Shown: positions 1-7,398 of the stretch, piece by piece
How the letters are laid out: the number at the start of each line of letters is the position of its first letter
Position numbering within the stretch: the stretch's first letter is position 1
Position numbers and translations under genes: made by a program
Origin: JBEIUO01 sp964549785
GTDB lineage: Bacteria; Planctomycetota; Phycisphaerae; Phycisphaerales; UBA1924
Direction: 5' to 3'
Assembly (NCBI GenBank): GCA_964549785.1
Contig: CAZJXA010000082.1
Location: 1 to 13,268, forward strand
DNA length: 13,268 nucleotides
Notes under the pieces: model-generated
What the model was told of the DNA's origin: nothing
Seen by the model: only the letters and a program-made list of their open reading frames with translations
Database searches by the model: none

Positions 1-526
1 CATCCCGCGCCCCCCGATCCCTACGAAGTAACAGCGCACCCCCTTCAAGTGAAAGGTGGGAATGGGTTCGTCGCGTCGGAGCGTCAAACGGGGTGACACG
101 TCGGTCTCAATCAGGGTGGTGGGGCAGGCGGGGGTTGCGGACATCGCAAGGGTATCGGCGAAACCGCGCGCGCTGCGTGAACCGTTGCCGCCCGTTGCAG
201 ATACCACCTTAGATGCCTCACGCCCCGGTGCCATTGTTCCATCAGACCTTGCTCGCCCGCGTTTCGTTCACTCCGGCCGAACGCGCAACACGCTCACCAC
301 ACGATCTCGCACAAACGCTTCCGCTTCGGCCCTGTACACCGGCTGGCAACTTCGTAAACGAGGTCATGGGAATACTCATGCTCCATCCGTTTCTGTTGAC
401 GGATCTGGGGCGGCATCGTGGGCGCTGCCCACCGCACCGATCGTGGTCCCATCCGCCGGTTCGGCCACATCCCCCGACCGTTCCGCCCGGGCCGCCGAGG
501 AGTATCACCAGCGGATTCCGACCGAG
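1..526. other. Intergenic stretch, no supported gene
   Basis: Several open frames cross this stretch on both strands, the longest 176 codons from position 56 on the plus strand. Their products are rich in Arg, Ser, Thr and Pro, contain no motif I recognise, overlap one another, and lack a good ribosome binding site. I see no RNA gene, repeat array or mobile-element terminus. It could hold decayed sequence or the far end of a neighbouring gene outside the window. Confidence 0.6.
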
Positions 527-556
527 TTGACACGCTTAGAACGCAGTTGTTATAGG
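527..556 (+). promoter_or_regulatory. Candidate sigma-70 promoter for the PEP-CTERM-like gene
   Basis: A perfect -35 hexamer TTGACA (527-532) is followed after 18 bases by TATAGG (551-556), which matches the TATAAT consensus at four of six positions. It lies about 150 bases upstream of the start codon at 709, so a transcript from here would have a long leader. A weaker alternative nearer the gene is TTGCAA (619-624), a 16-base spacer and TACACT (641-646). The second site overlaps the short palindrome CCAGT-AC-ACTGG (637-648), a possible operator. Promoter consensus in planctomycetes is not well defined, so this is tentative. Confidence 0.4.
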
Positions 557-698
557 TCTCAAACTGCAACTGTTCCAGAGTTTTGATCAGCGACCACCGC
601 AAAAAGCGCCAGTTTGTCTTGCAAACGCCATGAAAACCAGTACACTGGCTCTCTGGATGTGTTTCAGGGCCTTGCCCAGAGTTTCTTTTACCGCCTTT

Positions 699-705
699 GG
701 AGAGA
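699..705 (+). promoter_or_regulatory. Ribosome binding site that fixes the start at 709
   Basis: GGAGAGA lies just upstream of ATG 709. An in-frame TTG at 697 would give a four-residue longer protein, but the Shine-Dalgarno sequence overlaps the first codons of that longer version. The ATG also places a clean signal peptide at the N-terminus, so 709 is preferred. Confidence 0.75.
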
Positions 706-708
706 GAT

Positions 709-1374
709 ATGAAGAATCTGATGTTGGTTGCTGTCGCTGCGTTGGTGCCGATGTCCGCCGCCCATGCCGTCGTCGTCACCGCACCCACCTCCGGCCCGCA
801 GTGGCTCGGTTACATGAACGTCTTTGAACTCCCCGCCAACGGCGGCGGCTTCGTCTTCGGTAGCTCCTGGGGCACCCCCGATCTCAATTCGTCCTTCAAC
901 GACGCCGCGTTGACCTTGACGATGAGCCCCAACACGATCGGCGATCCCAATCCGTTCTGGTACCAAGGCGGCGGCGCTCCCGGTAACCCCGGCAACAAGT
1001 CGATGGAAGCCAACCTCTACATCGAAGTCGGCGACATCTTCAACGGCCAGACGGTGACCTTCAACGGCAACGTCCTCTCGACCTCCGTCACCAGCGCCCA
1101 CGTGGCCCGCATCTTCATCCGTGACTTCGCGCCGGACTTCTCCTCCAGCAACGACATCTTCGTTCCCGTCACCGCCGGGGCGTTCAGCGTCAGCCTCAAC
1201 ACCCTCGTCGGAGCCGGCCGTCACCTTCAGTACGGCTTCCAGATGAAGGGCGAGAACGTTTGGTTCACCGACACCGCCCCGTTCGGCAACGTTGTCATCG
1301 GCACCGTCCCCGCGCCCGCCTCGGCCGGTCTTCTCGCTGTGGGTGCCCTCTTCGCCGCCCGTCGCCGCCGCTGA
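709..1374 (+). CDS. Secreted PEP-CTERM-like sorting-domain protein
   Basis: The predicted protein has 221 residues. Residues 1-20 (MKNLMLVAVAALVPMSAAHA) form a classic Sec signal peptide with a likely cut after AHA. The mature part is rich in Gly, Asn, Thr, Phe and beta-prone segments, with no Cys and no catalytic motif that I recognise. It resembles the uncharacterised extracellular proteins that carry sorting tails. The C-terminus (about 200-221) is a tripartite signal: VPAPAS, then the hydrophobic AGLLAVGALFA, then an ARRRR basic cluster. This is the layout of PEP-CTERM/exosortase substrates, here with PAPAS in place of the canonical PEP. By family knowledge such proteins are exported, processed at the tail and anchored or released, often with exopolysaccharide. 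The gene stands alone between its own candidate promoter and a strong terminator. The family of the mature region is unknown to me. Sorting-signal assignment is fairly sure; function is not. Confidence 0.85.
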   Translation: MKNLMLVAVAALVPMSAAHAVVVTAPTSGPQWLGYMNVFELPANGGGFVFGSSWGTPDLNSSFNDAALTLTMSPNTIGDPNPFWYQGGGAPGNPGNKSMEANLYIEVGDIFNGQTVTFNGNVLSTSVTSAHVARIFIRDFAPDFSSSNDIFVPVTAGAFSVSLNTLVGAGRHLQYGFQMKGENVWFTDTAPFGNVVIGTVPAPASAGLLAVGALFAARRRR

Positions 1375-1399
1375 TCCCGATCCGCTCTGCACACCAAAG

Positions 1400-1430
1400 C
1401 CCCGCGTCCTTTTTGGACGCGGGGTTTTTT
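1400..1430 (+). terminator. Intrinsic terminator
   Basis: A perfect 10-bp stem, CCCCGCGTCC (1400-1409) with GGACGCGGGG (1415-1424), encloses a TTTTT loop and is followed by six T residues (1425-1430). It sits 26 bases after the stop of the plus-strand secreted-protein gene. It also lies 27 bases beyond the stop of the converging OPT transporter. On the minus strand the stem is followed only by CTTTGG, so reverse termination would be weaker. Confidence 0.93.
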
Positions 1431-1450
1431 CGTGCCCGTGAAGTGGTGTT

Positions 1451-3319
1451 TCACTCGGCGGGCTTTGCGGTCAGGCCGCCAAAGACAAGCCGCAGCGCGT
1501 CACCCGCGCCGGTGAGGCTTTCACCCGCGATGATGCCCGCCCAGATGGTGACAAGGAACCGCTCGCTCCACTTTGGGCACAACTTCGTAAGGCCCAGCGC
1601 GATGCAGCCGCCGATGAACATCGAGATGCTGTTGCTCGCGGAGATGACAAAGCCCAGGCCCACAGCCGCCGCGCTGGGGACAAACGCCCGGGCCGTCTTG
1701 GGCACAACCTTTTCGAGCACGGGCAGGATGATGCCGACAATTCCCGCGATCAGCATCGCCATCGTCGCGCCCGGGGGCAAACTGTCGATCCCGTTACGGA
1801 ACACCTCCGCCACGGCCTTCCACTGAATCACCGCAACGGCGGGCCATTCCGCGGTTCCCAGCATTGTCGCTGGGTCGGGGATCAGCACAAGGTAGAAGTA
1901 ACTTCCCACCGCAGCGCCCGCGATCGAACCGAGAACCTGCCCGACCACCTGCTTTCGTGCGATACCGCCCAACAGATATCCGCACTTGAGGTCGTGCATG
2001 AGGTCCGCGCACTGGCTTGCAGCACCGGCGGTCACGCTGGCGGACATCAGGTTGGCCGCGGGGTTTGCGGGCGCGAGGCCCGCGAACACGAGTTGCGTCA
2101 CCTTGCCCATCGCGCCCACCGGCGTGACGTTGGTCTCGCCGCTCACCCGCGACGCCACCACGGCCAGCGCGAATGACAGCAGCACCGCGATGATCGCGGC
2201 CCACCATGAGATTCCAAAGAACCACGTTTGCAGAATCACCGCGATGATGAGAGCGGAGAGCAGCGAGAAAAAGAACCATTTACGGGGCACTTCGCCAGTA
2301 TCGACCCGCTCCACCGCCCCGTCTCGCCCGCCCTTGAACGACCGCACGATGGCGGGCGCGGAGAAGCCGAAGGATACCAGCGATGAAATCACCATGAGCG
2401 TGACCCCGGGCCACAGCAGCCACTCACCGATGGGGCCGCGCCCCGCCGACTTGACGATCCCGCGATCAACCAGTTGTGTCCCGATCACGCCCCACGACAG
2501 GATTGCGCCGAGCAGCAGCGACCAGCACGCGCGGAACCCGACAAGGCCGCCCACCGCGACCATCAGCAGCGTCGGATCGAGCGCGAACGTGTACGCGCTC
2601 GCCGGCGAGCCGTTGATGGTGAGTCCAAGAGTTTGGGCCTTCACGACCTTCAAAATCTCAAGGACTTTGATCGCCCCGCCCACGGCTGCGCCCGCGCCCA
2701 GCATCGCGACACGCTTGAGGGCCTCGCTGCCCGTGTTGTAAACCTCTTTCAGCGTTTCCGCGCAGGCGAGCCCGCCCGGGAACGGCAACTTGTCGCGGAT
2801 GATCATCTGGCGGCGCAGGCCCATGGCGACCGCGCTCCCCACAAGGCAGACGGTGCTGATCCACAGAAACAACTGCCACCATGGGAAGGTTGTTCCTTCG
2901 ATCATGGTGAGCGCTGGGATCGCCGACACCAGCCCCGCGCTGCTCACCGCGCCGGCCGCAGAGACCGCAGATTGGTTCACGTTGTTCTCGAGTTTGTTGA
3001 TGTTCTTCACGCGCCCAGCGCTGATCTTGCTGATCGCGTACCAGAACGCGAACGCAAGCAGGATGCCCGTGATCGACATGTTCAGGCCCCAGCCGATCTT
3101 GAGGCCCGTGTAGACGTTGCAGATGCTCAGCAGGCCGCCCAGAATGATGCCAGTCAGGGCGGACTTGAGCGTGAGTTGAGGAGTCACAAAATCGACCGGG
3201 GTCTCGGGCGGCTCCGGAGGCGTGGTAGGGCCCGCACCGCTGATCGTGGAACCGGCGCTGGCGGAGATGGCGTTCGCGGCGGTTTGGGTGTTGCGCTGAT
3301 CTGCCACAGGTGCCTCCAT
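1451..3319 (-). CDS. OPT-family oligopeptide/metal-chelate transporter
   Basis: This is a 622-residue polytopic inner-membrane protein with many hydrophobic segments, the usual size for prokaryotic OPT (oligopeptide transporter) family members. After a Pro/Thr-rich cytoplasmic tail (1-45) the first membrane segments carry GIILGGLLSICNVYTGLKIG (58-77). Family-typical stretches follow: ENNVNQSAVSAAGA (111-124) and LPFPGGLACAETLK (178-191). OPT proteins are secondary, proton-coupled importers of small peptides or metal-ligand complexes; the substrate cannot be read from sequence. I chose the Met at 3319 because the frame's upstream extension (to 3526) is Arg/Ser-rich, low in hydrophobicity and unlike the family. 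No clear Shine-Dalgarno precedes 3319, so the exact start is uncertain by a few codons. The gene is single, convergent with the secreted-protein gene and divergent from the hydrolase cassette. Confidence 0.93.
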   Translation of the reverse strand: MEAPVADQRNTQTAANAISASAGSTISGAGPTTPPEPPETPVDFVTPQLTLKSALTGIILGGLLSICNVYTGLKIGWGLNMSITGILLAFAFWYAISKISAGRVKNINKLENNVNQSAVSAAGAVSSAGLVSAIPALTMIEGTTFPWWQLFLWISTVCLVGSAVAMGLRRQMIIRDKLPFPGGLACAETLKEVYNTGSEALKRVAMLGAGAAVGGAIKVLEILKVVKAQTLGLTINGSPASAYTFALDPTLLMVAVGGLVGFRACWSLLLGAILSWGVIGTQLVDRGIVKSAGRGPIGEWLLWPGVTLMVISSLVSFGFSAPAIVRSFKGGRDGAVERVDTGEVPRKWFFFSLLSALIIAVILQTWFFGISWWAAIIAVLLSFALAVVASRVSGETNVTPVGAMGKVTQLVFAGLAPANPAANLMSASVTAGAASQCADLMHDLKCGYLLGGIARKQVVGQVLGSIAGAAVGSYFYLVLIPDPATMLGTAEWPAVAVIQWKAVAEVFRNGIDSLPPGATMAMLIAGIVGIILPVLEKVVPKTARAFVPSAAAVGLGFVISASNSISMFIGGCIALGLTKLCPKWSERFLVTIWAGIIAGESLTGAGDALRLVFGGLTAKPAE

Positions 3320-3807
3320 TGGTTGCGAATGCAGAAGTGAGTGTGCGTGGTCACTGGACGAGTCGATCGGGGTGAAACGCTGCGCCGCGAGGGTGCAACC
3401 GTAGACCAAGACGCCGCGACGGATAATCGCACGAGAACATGCGGAATCGGCTGGGTGGTCGCGGCTCTGGGCTGCGCTCCCCCTCTCTGCGAAGAGAATC
3501 GCTCCGCGGAGCAAATCGCTCTGCAAAAGCGGACCGCTCTGCGACGAAAATCCACGCGCCAGGTGGCCCCCGCCGACTTGGGAATCAACGGGCCAACGGT
3601 CGTGTCCGCGACGGTGCTGGCACGAAGTGGGTCGTGCATTCCGCGGCCTGCGTTGGTCACCCGCCGGCGAATCGTGTCCCCGCCGCGCGCCGACCCGTTC
3701 ATCTCACGCCTTTCTTACGAGCGGCGGTGCCGAGCCGGCCGTGTGGCCGTGTGGACGCGCGCCGTCAACAATCGGCTGATCGGGAACGCACGCACGGGGC
3801 GCACGGC
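3320..3807. other. Divergent intergenic spacer with small inverted repeats
   Basis: This 488-base spacer separates the OPT transporter (minus) from the LysM-amidase gene (plus), so both promoters should lie here, although I cannot pick a convincing -35/-10 pair for either. It contains a perfect 12-bp palindrome GCTCCGCGGAGC (3501-3512), a nearby AGCGG-A-CCGCT inverted repeat, recurring CGCTCT words between 3500 and 3541, and the octamer GGCCGTGT twice in tandem (3737-3752). Reading frames through it give Arg-rich products without recognisable domains, including the upstream extension of the amidase frame from 3439. Confidence 0.55.
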
Positions 3808-5199
3808 ATGGGCGAATGGCACACGGTCCAGCGGGGTGAGTGTCTCAGCGAGCTGGGCGAGCGGCACCGTATCCCCTGGAAGAAGATCTGGGACCATTCG
3901 GAGAACGAGACCCTCCGCGAAAAGCGGGCCGATCCGAACGTGCTCTTTCCGGGCGACCGCATCTTCATCCCCGAGGTGGAGATCAAGCAAGAGCCGGGTG
4001 CAACCGCGAAAAAACACTCCTTCACCAAGCCCGGCGGCCACGAAATTCGCGTGGCCGTTCTCGACTTCGTGCACAAGCCCCTGGTCGGGGTGACGTTCCA
4101 GTTTTCAATCGACGGTGCCCCGGAACCCGAATCCAAGACCGATTCCGATGGCCTCGCCAAGGTCAAGGTCAAGCACGCTACCAGCCGCGTCCAACTCCGG
4201 CTCCCATGGAAAACCTTCGCCGTCAACATCGGCGACCTCGACCCCGCCAACACCATCTCCGGCGTCCAGCAACGCCTCCTGAACCTCGGCTTCGATCCCA
4301 TTTGGATCGACAACATCTGGGGCCCAAAGACCGCCAAAGCCCTCCGTGAATTTCAGGAGAGCCAGCGGTCGCGCGGCATCAAGGTGACCGGCCGCCCCGA
4401 CGAAGCCACCGTGAAGCGCCTCCGCGAACTCCACGACAACGTCCTCCTCACGGGCGATCACAATACAATGGAGGCGGCCGCCCCGACCCAGTTTGCCGCC
4501 ACGCAATCCACTTCCCAAGACCCGTCCGGCACGCTTCAGAAACTCCCCGAGGCCCTCGTCTGCGAGGGCGAGGAACTTCACGACGCGCTGGTCTGTGAGG
4601 GTGAAGAACCTCACGAGGCGCTCGTCTGCGAGGGGGAAGCCGACGCCTTCGACCCGTTCCGGGTGGCCGACACGTTCATTGAAGATCAGGACATCGTCCC
4701 CCGCGGCAATTGGGCACGGCAGAGGGAGAACCTCGCCGACCTCACGGCGAACCCCGATTGGGACTACACCATTGTGGTCATCCACCATTCGGGCAACGAC
4801 AGCGACGCGACAGTCTGGAGCATCGAGGACCAACACATCAATGAAAAGGGCTACTCGGCGGTCGGATATCACTTTTTAATCACCCGGGCCGGCAAGGTCT
4901 ACGAAGGACGCCGACTCCCATACAAGGGTTCGCACGTTGAAAAAGCCAACACCGGCAAGATCGGCATCGTCCTCATCGGCGACTATGAACACCAGATATG
5001 GGACTTTGACGACCACGAAATCTCCGTCCCTCAAATGAACGCCGCGGTTCGCCTCATCAACGCCCTGACCCAACTCTTCCCTCTCTTGGAATTGGGTGGG
5101 CACAAAGACTGGAAGTCGACGACAGAGTGCCCGGGGGCAGTTCTTTACGCCCAGCTCCCGGAACTCCGCCGCCGAACGGGCCTGGGTCCGCCCAGTTAG
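3808..5199 (+). CDS. LysM / PG-binding / zinc N-acetylmuramoyl-L-alanine amidase
   Basis: This 463-residue modular peptidoglycan hydrolase has no signal peptide. Residues 2-52 are a LysM wall-binding domain starting MGEWHTVQRGECLSELGERH and ending NVLFPGDRIFIP. Residues 78-140 look beta-rich. Residues 148-211 form a PG_binding_1-like helical domain (QQRLLNLGF, WGPKTAKALREFQ). Residues 248-279 hold three tandem ALVCEGE repeats. Residues 297-455 are an Amidase_2/PGRP-like catalytic domain with VVIHHSG (His326/327), GYHF (Tyr354) and GHKDWKSTTECPG (His432, Cys441). The His/His/Cys set fits the zinc site of T7-lysozyme-like amidases, which cleave between N-acetylmuramic acid and L-Ala. The Met at 3808 is chosen because the LysM domain begins there and the upstream frame is not protein-like; GGGG at 3796-3799 may serve as a weak ribosome site. 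The gene lies 29 bases before the M23 gene, so the two are probably one operon. It could be a secreted effector or a housekeeping hydrolase; enzymatic class is well supported, role is not. Confidence 0.9.
   Translation: MGEWHTVQRGECLSELGERHRIPWKKIWDHSENETLREKRADPNVLFPGDRIFIPEVEIKQEPGATAKKHSFTKPGGHEIRVAVLDFVHKPLVGVTFQFSIDGAPEPESKTDSDGLAKVKVKHATSRVQLRLPWKTFAVNIGDLDPANTISGVQQRLLNLGFDPIWIDNIWGPKTAKALREFQESQRSRGIKVTGRPDEATVKRLRELHDNVLLTGDHNTMEAAAPTQFAATQSTSQDPSGTLQKLPEALVCEGEELHDALVCEGEEPHEALVCEGEADAFDPFRVADTFIEDQDIVPRGNWARQRENLADLTANPDWDYTIVVIHHSGNDSDATVWSIEDQHINEKGYSAVGYHFLITRAGKVYEGRRLPYKGSHVEKANTGKIGIVLIGDYEHQIWDFDDHEISVPQMNAAVRLINALTQLFPLLELGGHKDWKSTTECPGAVLYAQLPELRRRTGLGPPS
4549..4641 (+). 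repeat. Three tandem 33-base units encoding ALVCEGE repeats
   Basis: Within the amidase gene, residues 248-279 repeat an 11-residue unit of the form ALVCEGEExHx nearly three times (Cys252, Cys263, Cys274). The copies differ at synonymous positions, so this is a selected protein repeat rather than a fresh DNA duplication. It forms an acidic linker between the PG-binding and amidase domains. Confidence 0.85.
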
Positions 5200-5216
5200 C
5201 ACCGAGCGCTTTGAAT

Positions 5217-5224
5217 GGAGGAGG
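5217..5224 (+). promoter_or_regulatory. Strong Shine-Dalgarno of the M23 gene
   Basis: GGAGGAGG ends four bases before ATG 5229. It decides between two overlapping ATG codons: 5225, directly abutting the site and opening a spurious frame, and 5229, opening the long coding frame. It is the strongest ribosome site in the window, which suggests efficient translation of the second hydrolase. Confidence 0.8.
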
Positions 5225-5228
5225 ATGA

Positions 5229-7391
5229 ATGGCCGACGAGCCGCTGCACGTAAAGCAACTTCCTTTCGAATTGGTCGCCGCCCGCCGCCGGCCGGACGAT
5301 CCCGCCCCGTTCAGTTGCACGGTCGCCGTGGGCGCGTCGCTCGTCCTCACCGTCCTCGACTGCCGGACGTGGGAGCCCGTGCCGGGCCTCATCGCCTCAC
5401 GGATTTACGTCAACGTGGCCTCGGGCCAATCGTGTCGGGCCGGCACGAACGGCCACTACCTTCATCACCCGGTCCCCAAATGGGCGGCGGACCCGAAGGC
5501 CACCCTCAAAGCCTTGGCGAAAGCCGAAGCCGAGATCGGCCGGCTTCAGAAACTGCCCGCCCTACAGCAGTCGCTGGCGAAGAACAAGAAACTACTGACC
5601 GCTGCCCGGAAGGAGCGCCACAAACACATCAACGCTCTCATGCCCCGCTACTTGTGGGTCACCTACGTCCAGAGCGCGCTCTCTCTGCTTGATCAATACA
5701 CCGGGCCCATCAACGGCACCATGGACGGCGACACGAAGAAAGCCGCCGAGTCTTTCTGGAAGGCATGGCGGGGGATCGCGTACAACGAATCGGCCCTCGC
5801 CAAGTGGCTGGAGCAGCGGCTCAAGGGTCGGTTCACAACCGACGACGATGGCCGCCTTCTTGTCCCCCTCCCCGCCGACACCACCGGCACGGTGACCATC
5901 GAGTTTCATCACTGCAAGGCCCTGCACCCCGACGAAATCGGCACGCTCCGGCTCCAAGACCGTACCGGCGCGGATGACGGTCGCGTCGATTACGACCTCT
6001 CCACGCCCGAGGCCGCCGATCTCCAGGGCTCGAAGGAAGAACGATCCGGCTGGAGTTACATTCTCGAGAAGAAAGCGTTCGCCTTTCGCAATCGCTTCGT
6101 CATTCACTTCGACACCAACGGCGGTGAGGGCATCCGGGAGCCACTCCCGTTCACCACGCTCGCGCTCGTTTGGTGTCAGCCCGCCTGGACCGTTGTCAAG
6201 CGGGAGTTCATCTACGACCCCCCCATCAAGGACGGGCCTCTGAAAGGCGGTTTTTATGGCCGCGGCTTGTCCAAGCCCGACCTCCTGCCGACGCTCCTTG
6301 TTTCGACGATGGGGCTCATCCCCCGTTCCAAGATGTACGGCGAGTACGGCAAAGCCGGGCGGCTCCGCCTTCACGGCGGCGTCGACATCGGCGGCAACGT
6401 CGGCGACCGCGTTTTCGCGCCCGGGGGCGGTGAGGTGACCTACGCCGACGACTTGAAAGAAAAGGGTGGTAACAGCGTCATGGTTCTCTCTTGGCAGCAG
6501 AACGACGAACTCCCCCAAGCGTTCGTCCTCCTTCACTTCCGGGACCTTTTGACCAAGCTAGAACAAATCGTCAAGGCGGGCGACATCATCGCCCGAATGG
6601 GTCGCACCGGCGTCGTCCCGGATGTCAGCCCCACCCACACACACGTCCAGACCACCCCCCTCAAAGCCCTCCTGCGGTTGCCGGTCTTCCCCAACAACGA
6701 CCTGCCCAAACTCCTCCCATGTCAGGGTCAATACGGCAACAACGTCTCCGCAGCCGGCAACGCCCTCCACTGCAATTTCCAGCACAAGTCGATCCCCGCC
6801 ACCTGCTTCGCCGTCCGCGAGCTGGCCTGCCCGTTCATCCCCAAGGTCGTCACCAGCGCCGAAATCAACGACCCAAAGAACGTGAACGCACGTCGACGTC
6901 TGCAAGCCCAGTTGAACTGGTGGAGAGACAAGTCCAAAGTCATGGACCAGAACGTGGACGGCGTGCTCGGCGACATCGCCCGAATCCGGGTCTTGCCCAA
7001 GGCCAAGTCGCGGAAAGTGATCTCCGCCACCGACTCGAAGAAGTGGTTCATCGCCGACAAGGGCGCGCGATTTCCCGCGGTCTCCCCGTCGGGAGAAGAT
7101 AGTCCCCGTCGGGCTCGCCTCGAGGACTCGCATGTCAAGCACTACGCCCAAGCCGCCAAGGCCAAGGACTGGTTGCTCAAGCCCGGCGACGAGGTTCGCA
7201 TCGAGACCACCGAATCGGCCTTCGAGGTGGCGAGCGCCACCCGCCGCGACATCCAAGCCTTCCGCAACGCCACCATCGACAAAGGGAGCCCCAAGGACCA
7301 GGACGCCCCGGAATGCTACGAACCCAGCGACGCGATGCTGAAGGAACTCGACACGCACGCGCCGCTCCGCCCCCAAACTCCGAGGGTGTAA
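5229..7391 (+). CDS. Large M23-type (LytM) peptidoglycan endopeptidase-like protein
   Basis: This protein has 720 residues with no signal peptide or membrane segment. The N-terminal region (about 30-85) looks beta-rich. Residues 90-134 are Lys/Ala/Leu-rich and likely coiled coil. Residues 142-190 resemble a PG_binding_1 domain (VQSALSLLDQY, GTMDGDTKKAAESFWKAW). The catalytic region (about 360-475) shows LHGGVDIGG (His382, Asp386), LLHFRDL (His436) and THTHV (His470, His472), the HxxxD and HxH zinc-site signatures of M23/LytM metallopeptidases, which cut peptide cross-links in peptidoglycan. A Trp-rich segment near 555-585 with QNVDGVLGD may be a second wall-binding unit. It follows the amidase gene by 29 bases with its own strong ribosome site. 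Together the two enzymes would cleave both the sugar-peptide amide and the stem peptides. The length far exceeds simple M23 enzymes, and most of the N- and C-terminal sequence is unfamiliar to me. Confidence 0.87.
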   Translation: MADEPLHVKQLPFELVAARRRPDDPAPFSCTVAVGASLVLTVLDCRTWEPVPGLIASRIYVNVASGQSCRAGTNGHYLHHPVPKWAADPKATLKALAKAEAEIGRLQKLPALQQSLAKNKKLLTAARKERHKHINALMPRYLWVTYVQSALSLLDQYTGPINGTMDGDTKKAAESFWKAWRGIAYNESALAKWLEQRLKGRFTTDDDGRLLVPLPADTTGTVTIEFHHCKALHPDEIGTLRLQDRTGADDGRVDYDLSTPEAADLQGSKEERSGWSYILEKKAFAFRNRFVIHFDTNGGEGIREPLPFTTLALVWCQPAWTVVKREFIYDPPIKDGPLKGGFYGRGLSKPDLLPTLLVSTMGLIPRSKMYGEYGKAGRLRLHGGVDIGGNVGDRVFAPGGGEVTYADDLKEKGGNSVMVLSWQQNDELPQAFVLLHFRDLLTKLEQIVKAGDIIARMGRTGVVPDVSPTHTHVQTTPLKALLRLPVFPNNDLPKLLPCQGQYGNNVSAAGNALHCNFQHKSIPATCFAVRELACPFIPKVVTSAEINDPKNVNARRRLQAQLNWWRDKSKVMDQNVDGVLGDIARIRVLPKAKSRKVISATDSKKWFIADKGARFPAVSPSGEDSPRRARLEDSHVKHYAQAAKAKDWLLKPGDEVRIETTESAFEVASATRRDIQAFRNATIDKGSPKDQDAPECYEPSDAMLKELDTHAPLRPQTPRV

Positions 7392-7398
7392 CGACCCG

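Noticed and set aside
56..586. A 176-codon plus-strand frame near the left edge
   Set aside because: No recognisable motif, Arg/Ser/Thr-rich composition, no convincing ribosome site, and overlapping frames of similar length on both strands.
3320..3526. N-terminal extension of the OPT transporter by 69 residues
   Set aside because: The extra sequence is unlike family N-termini and looks like translated spacer. The Met at 3319 gives the usual family length.
3439..3807. N-terminal extension of the LysM-amidase by 123 residues
   Set aside because: It is Arg-rich, without domain or signal peptide, and the LysM domain starts right after the Met at 3808.
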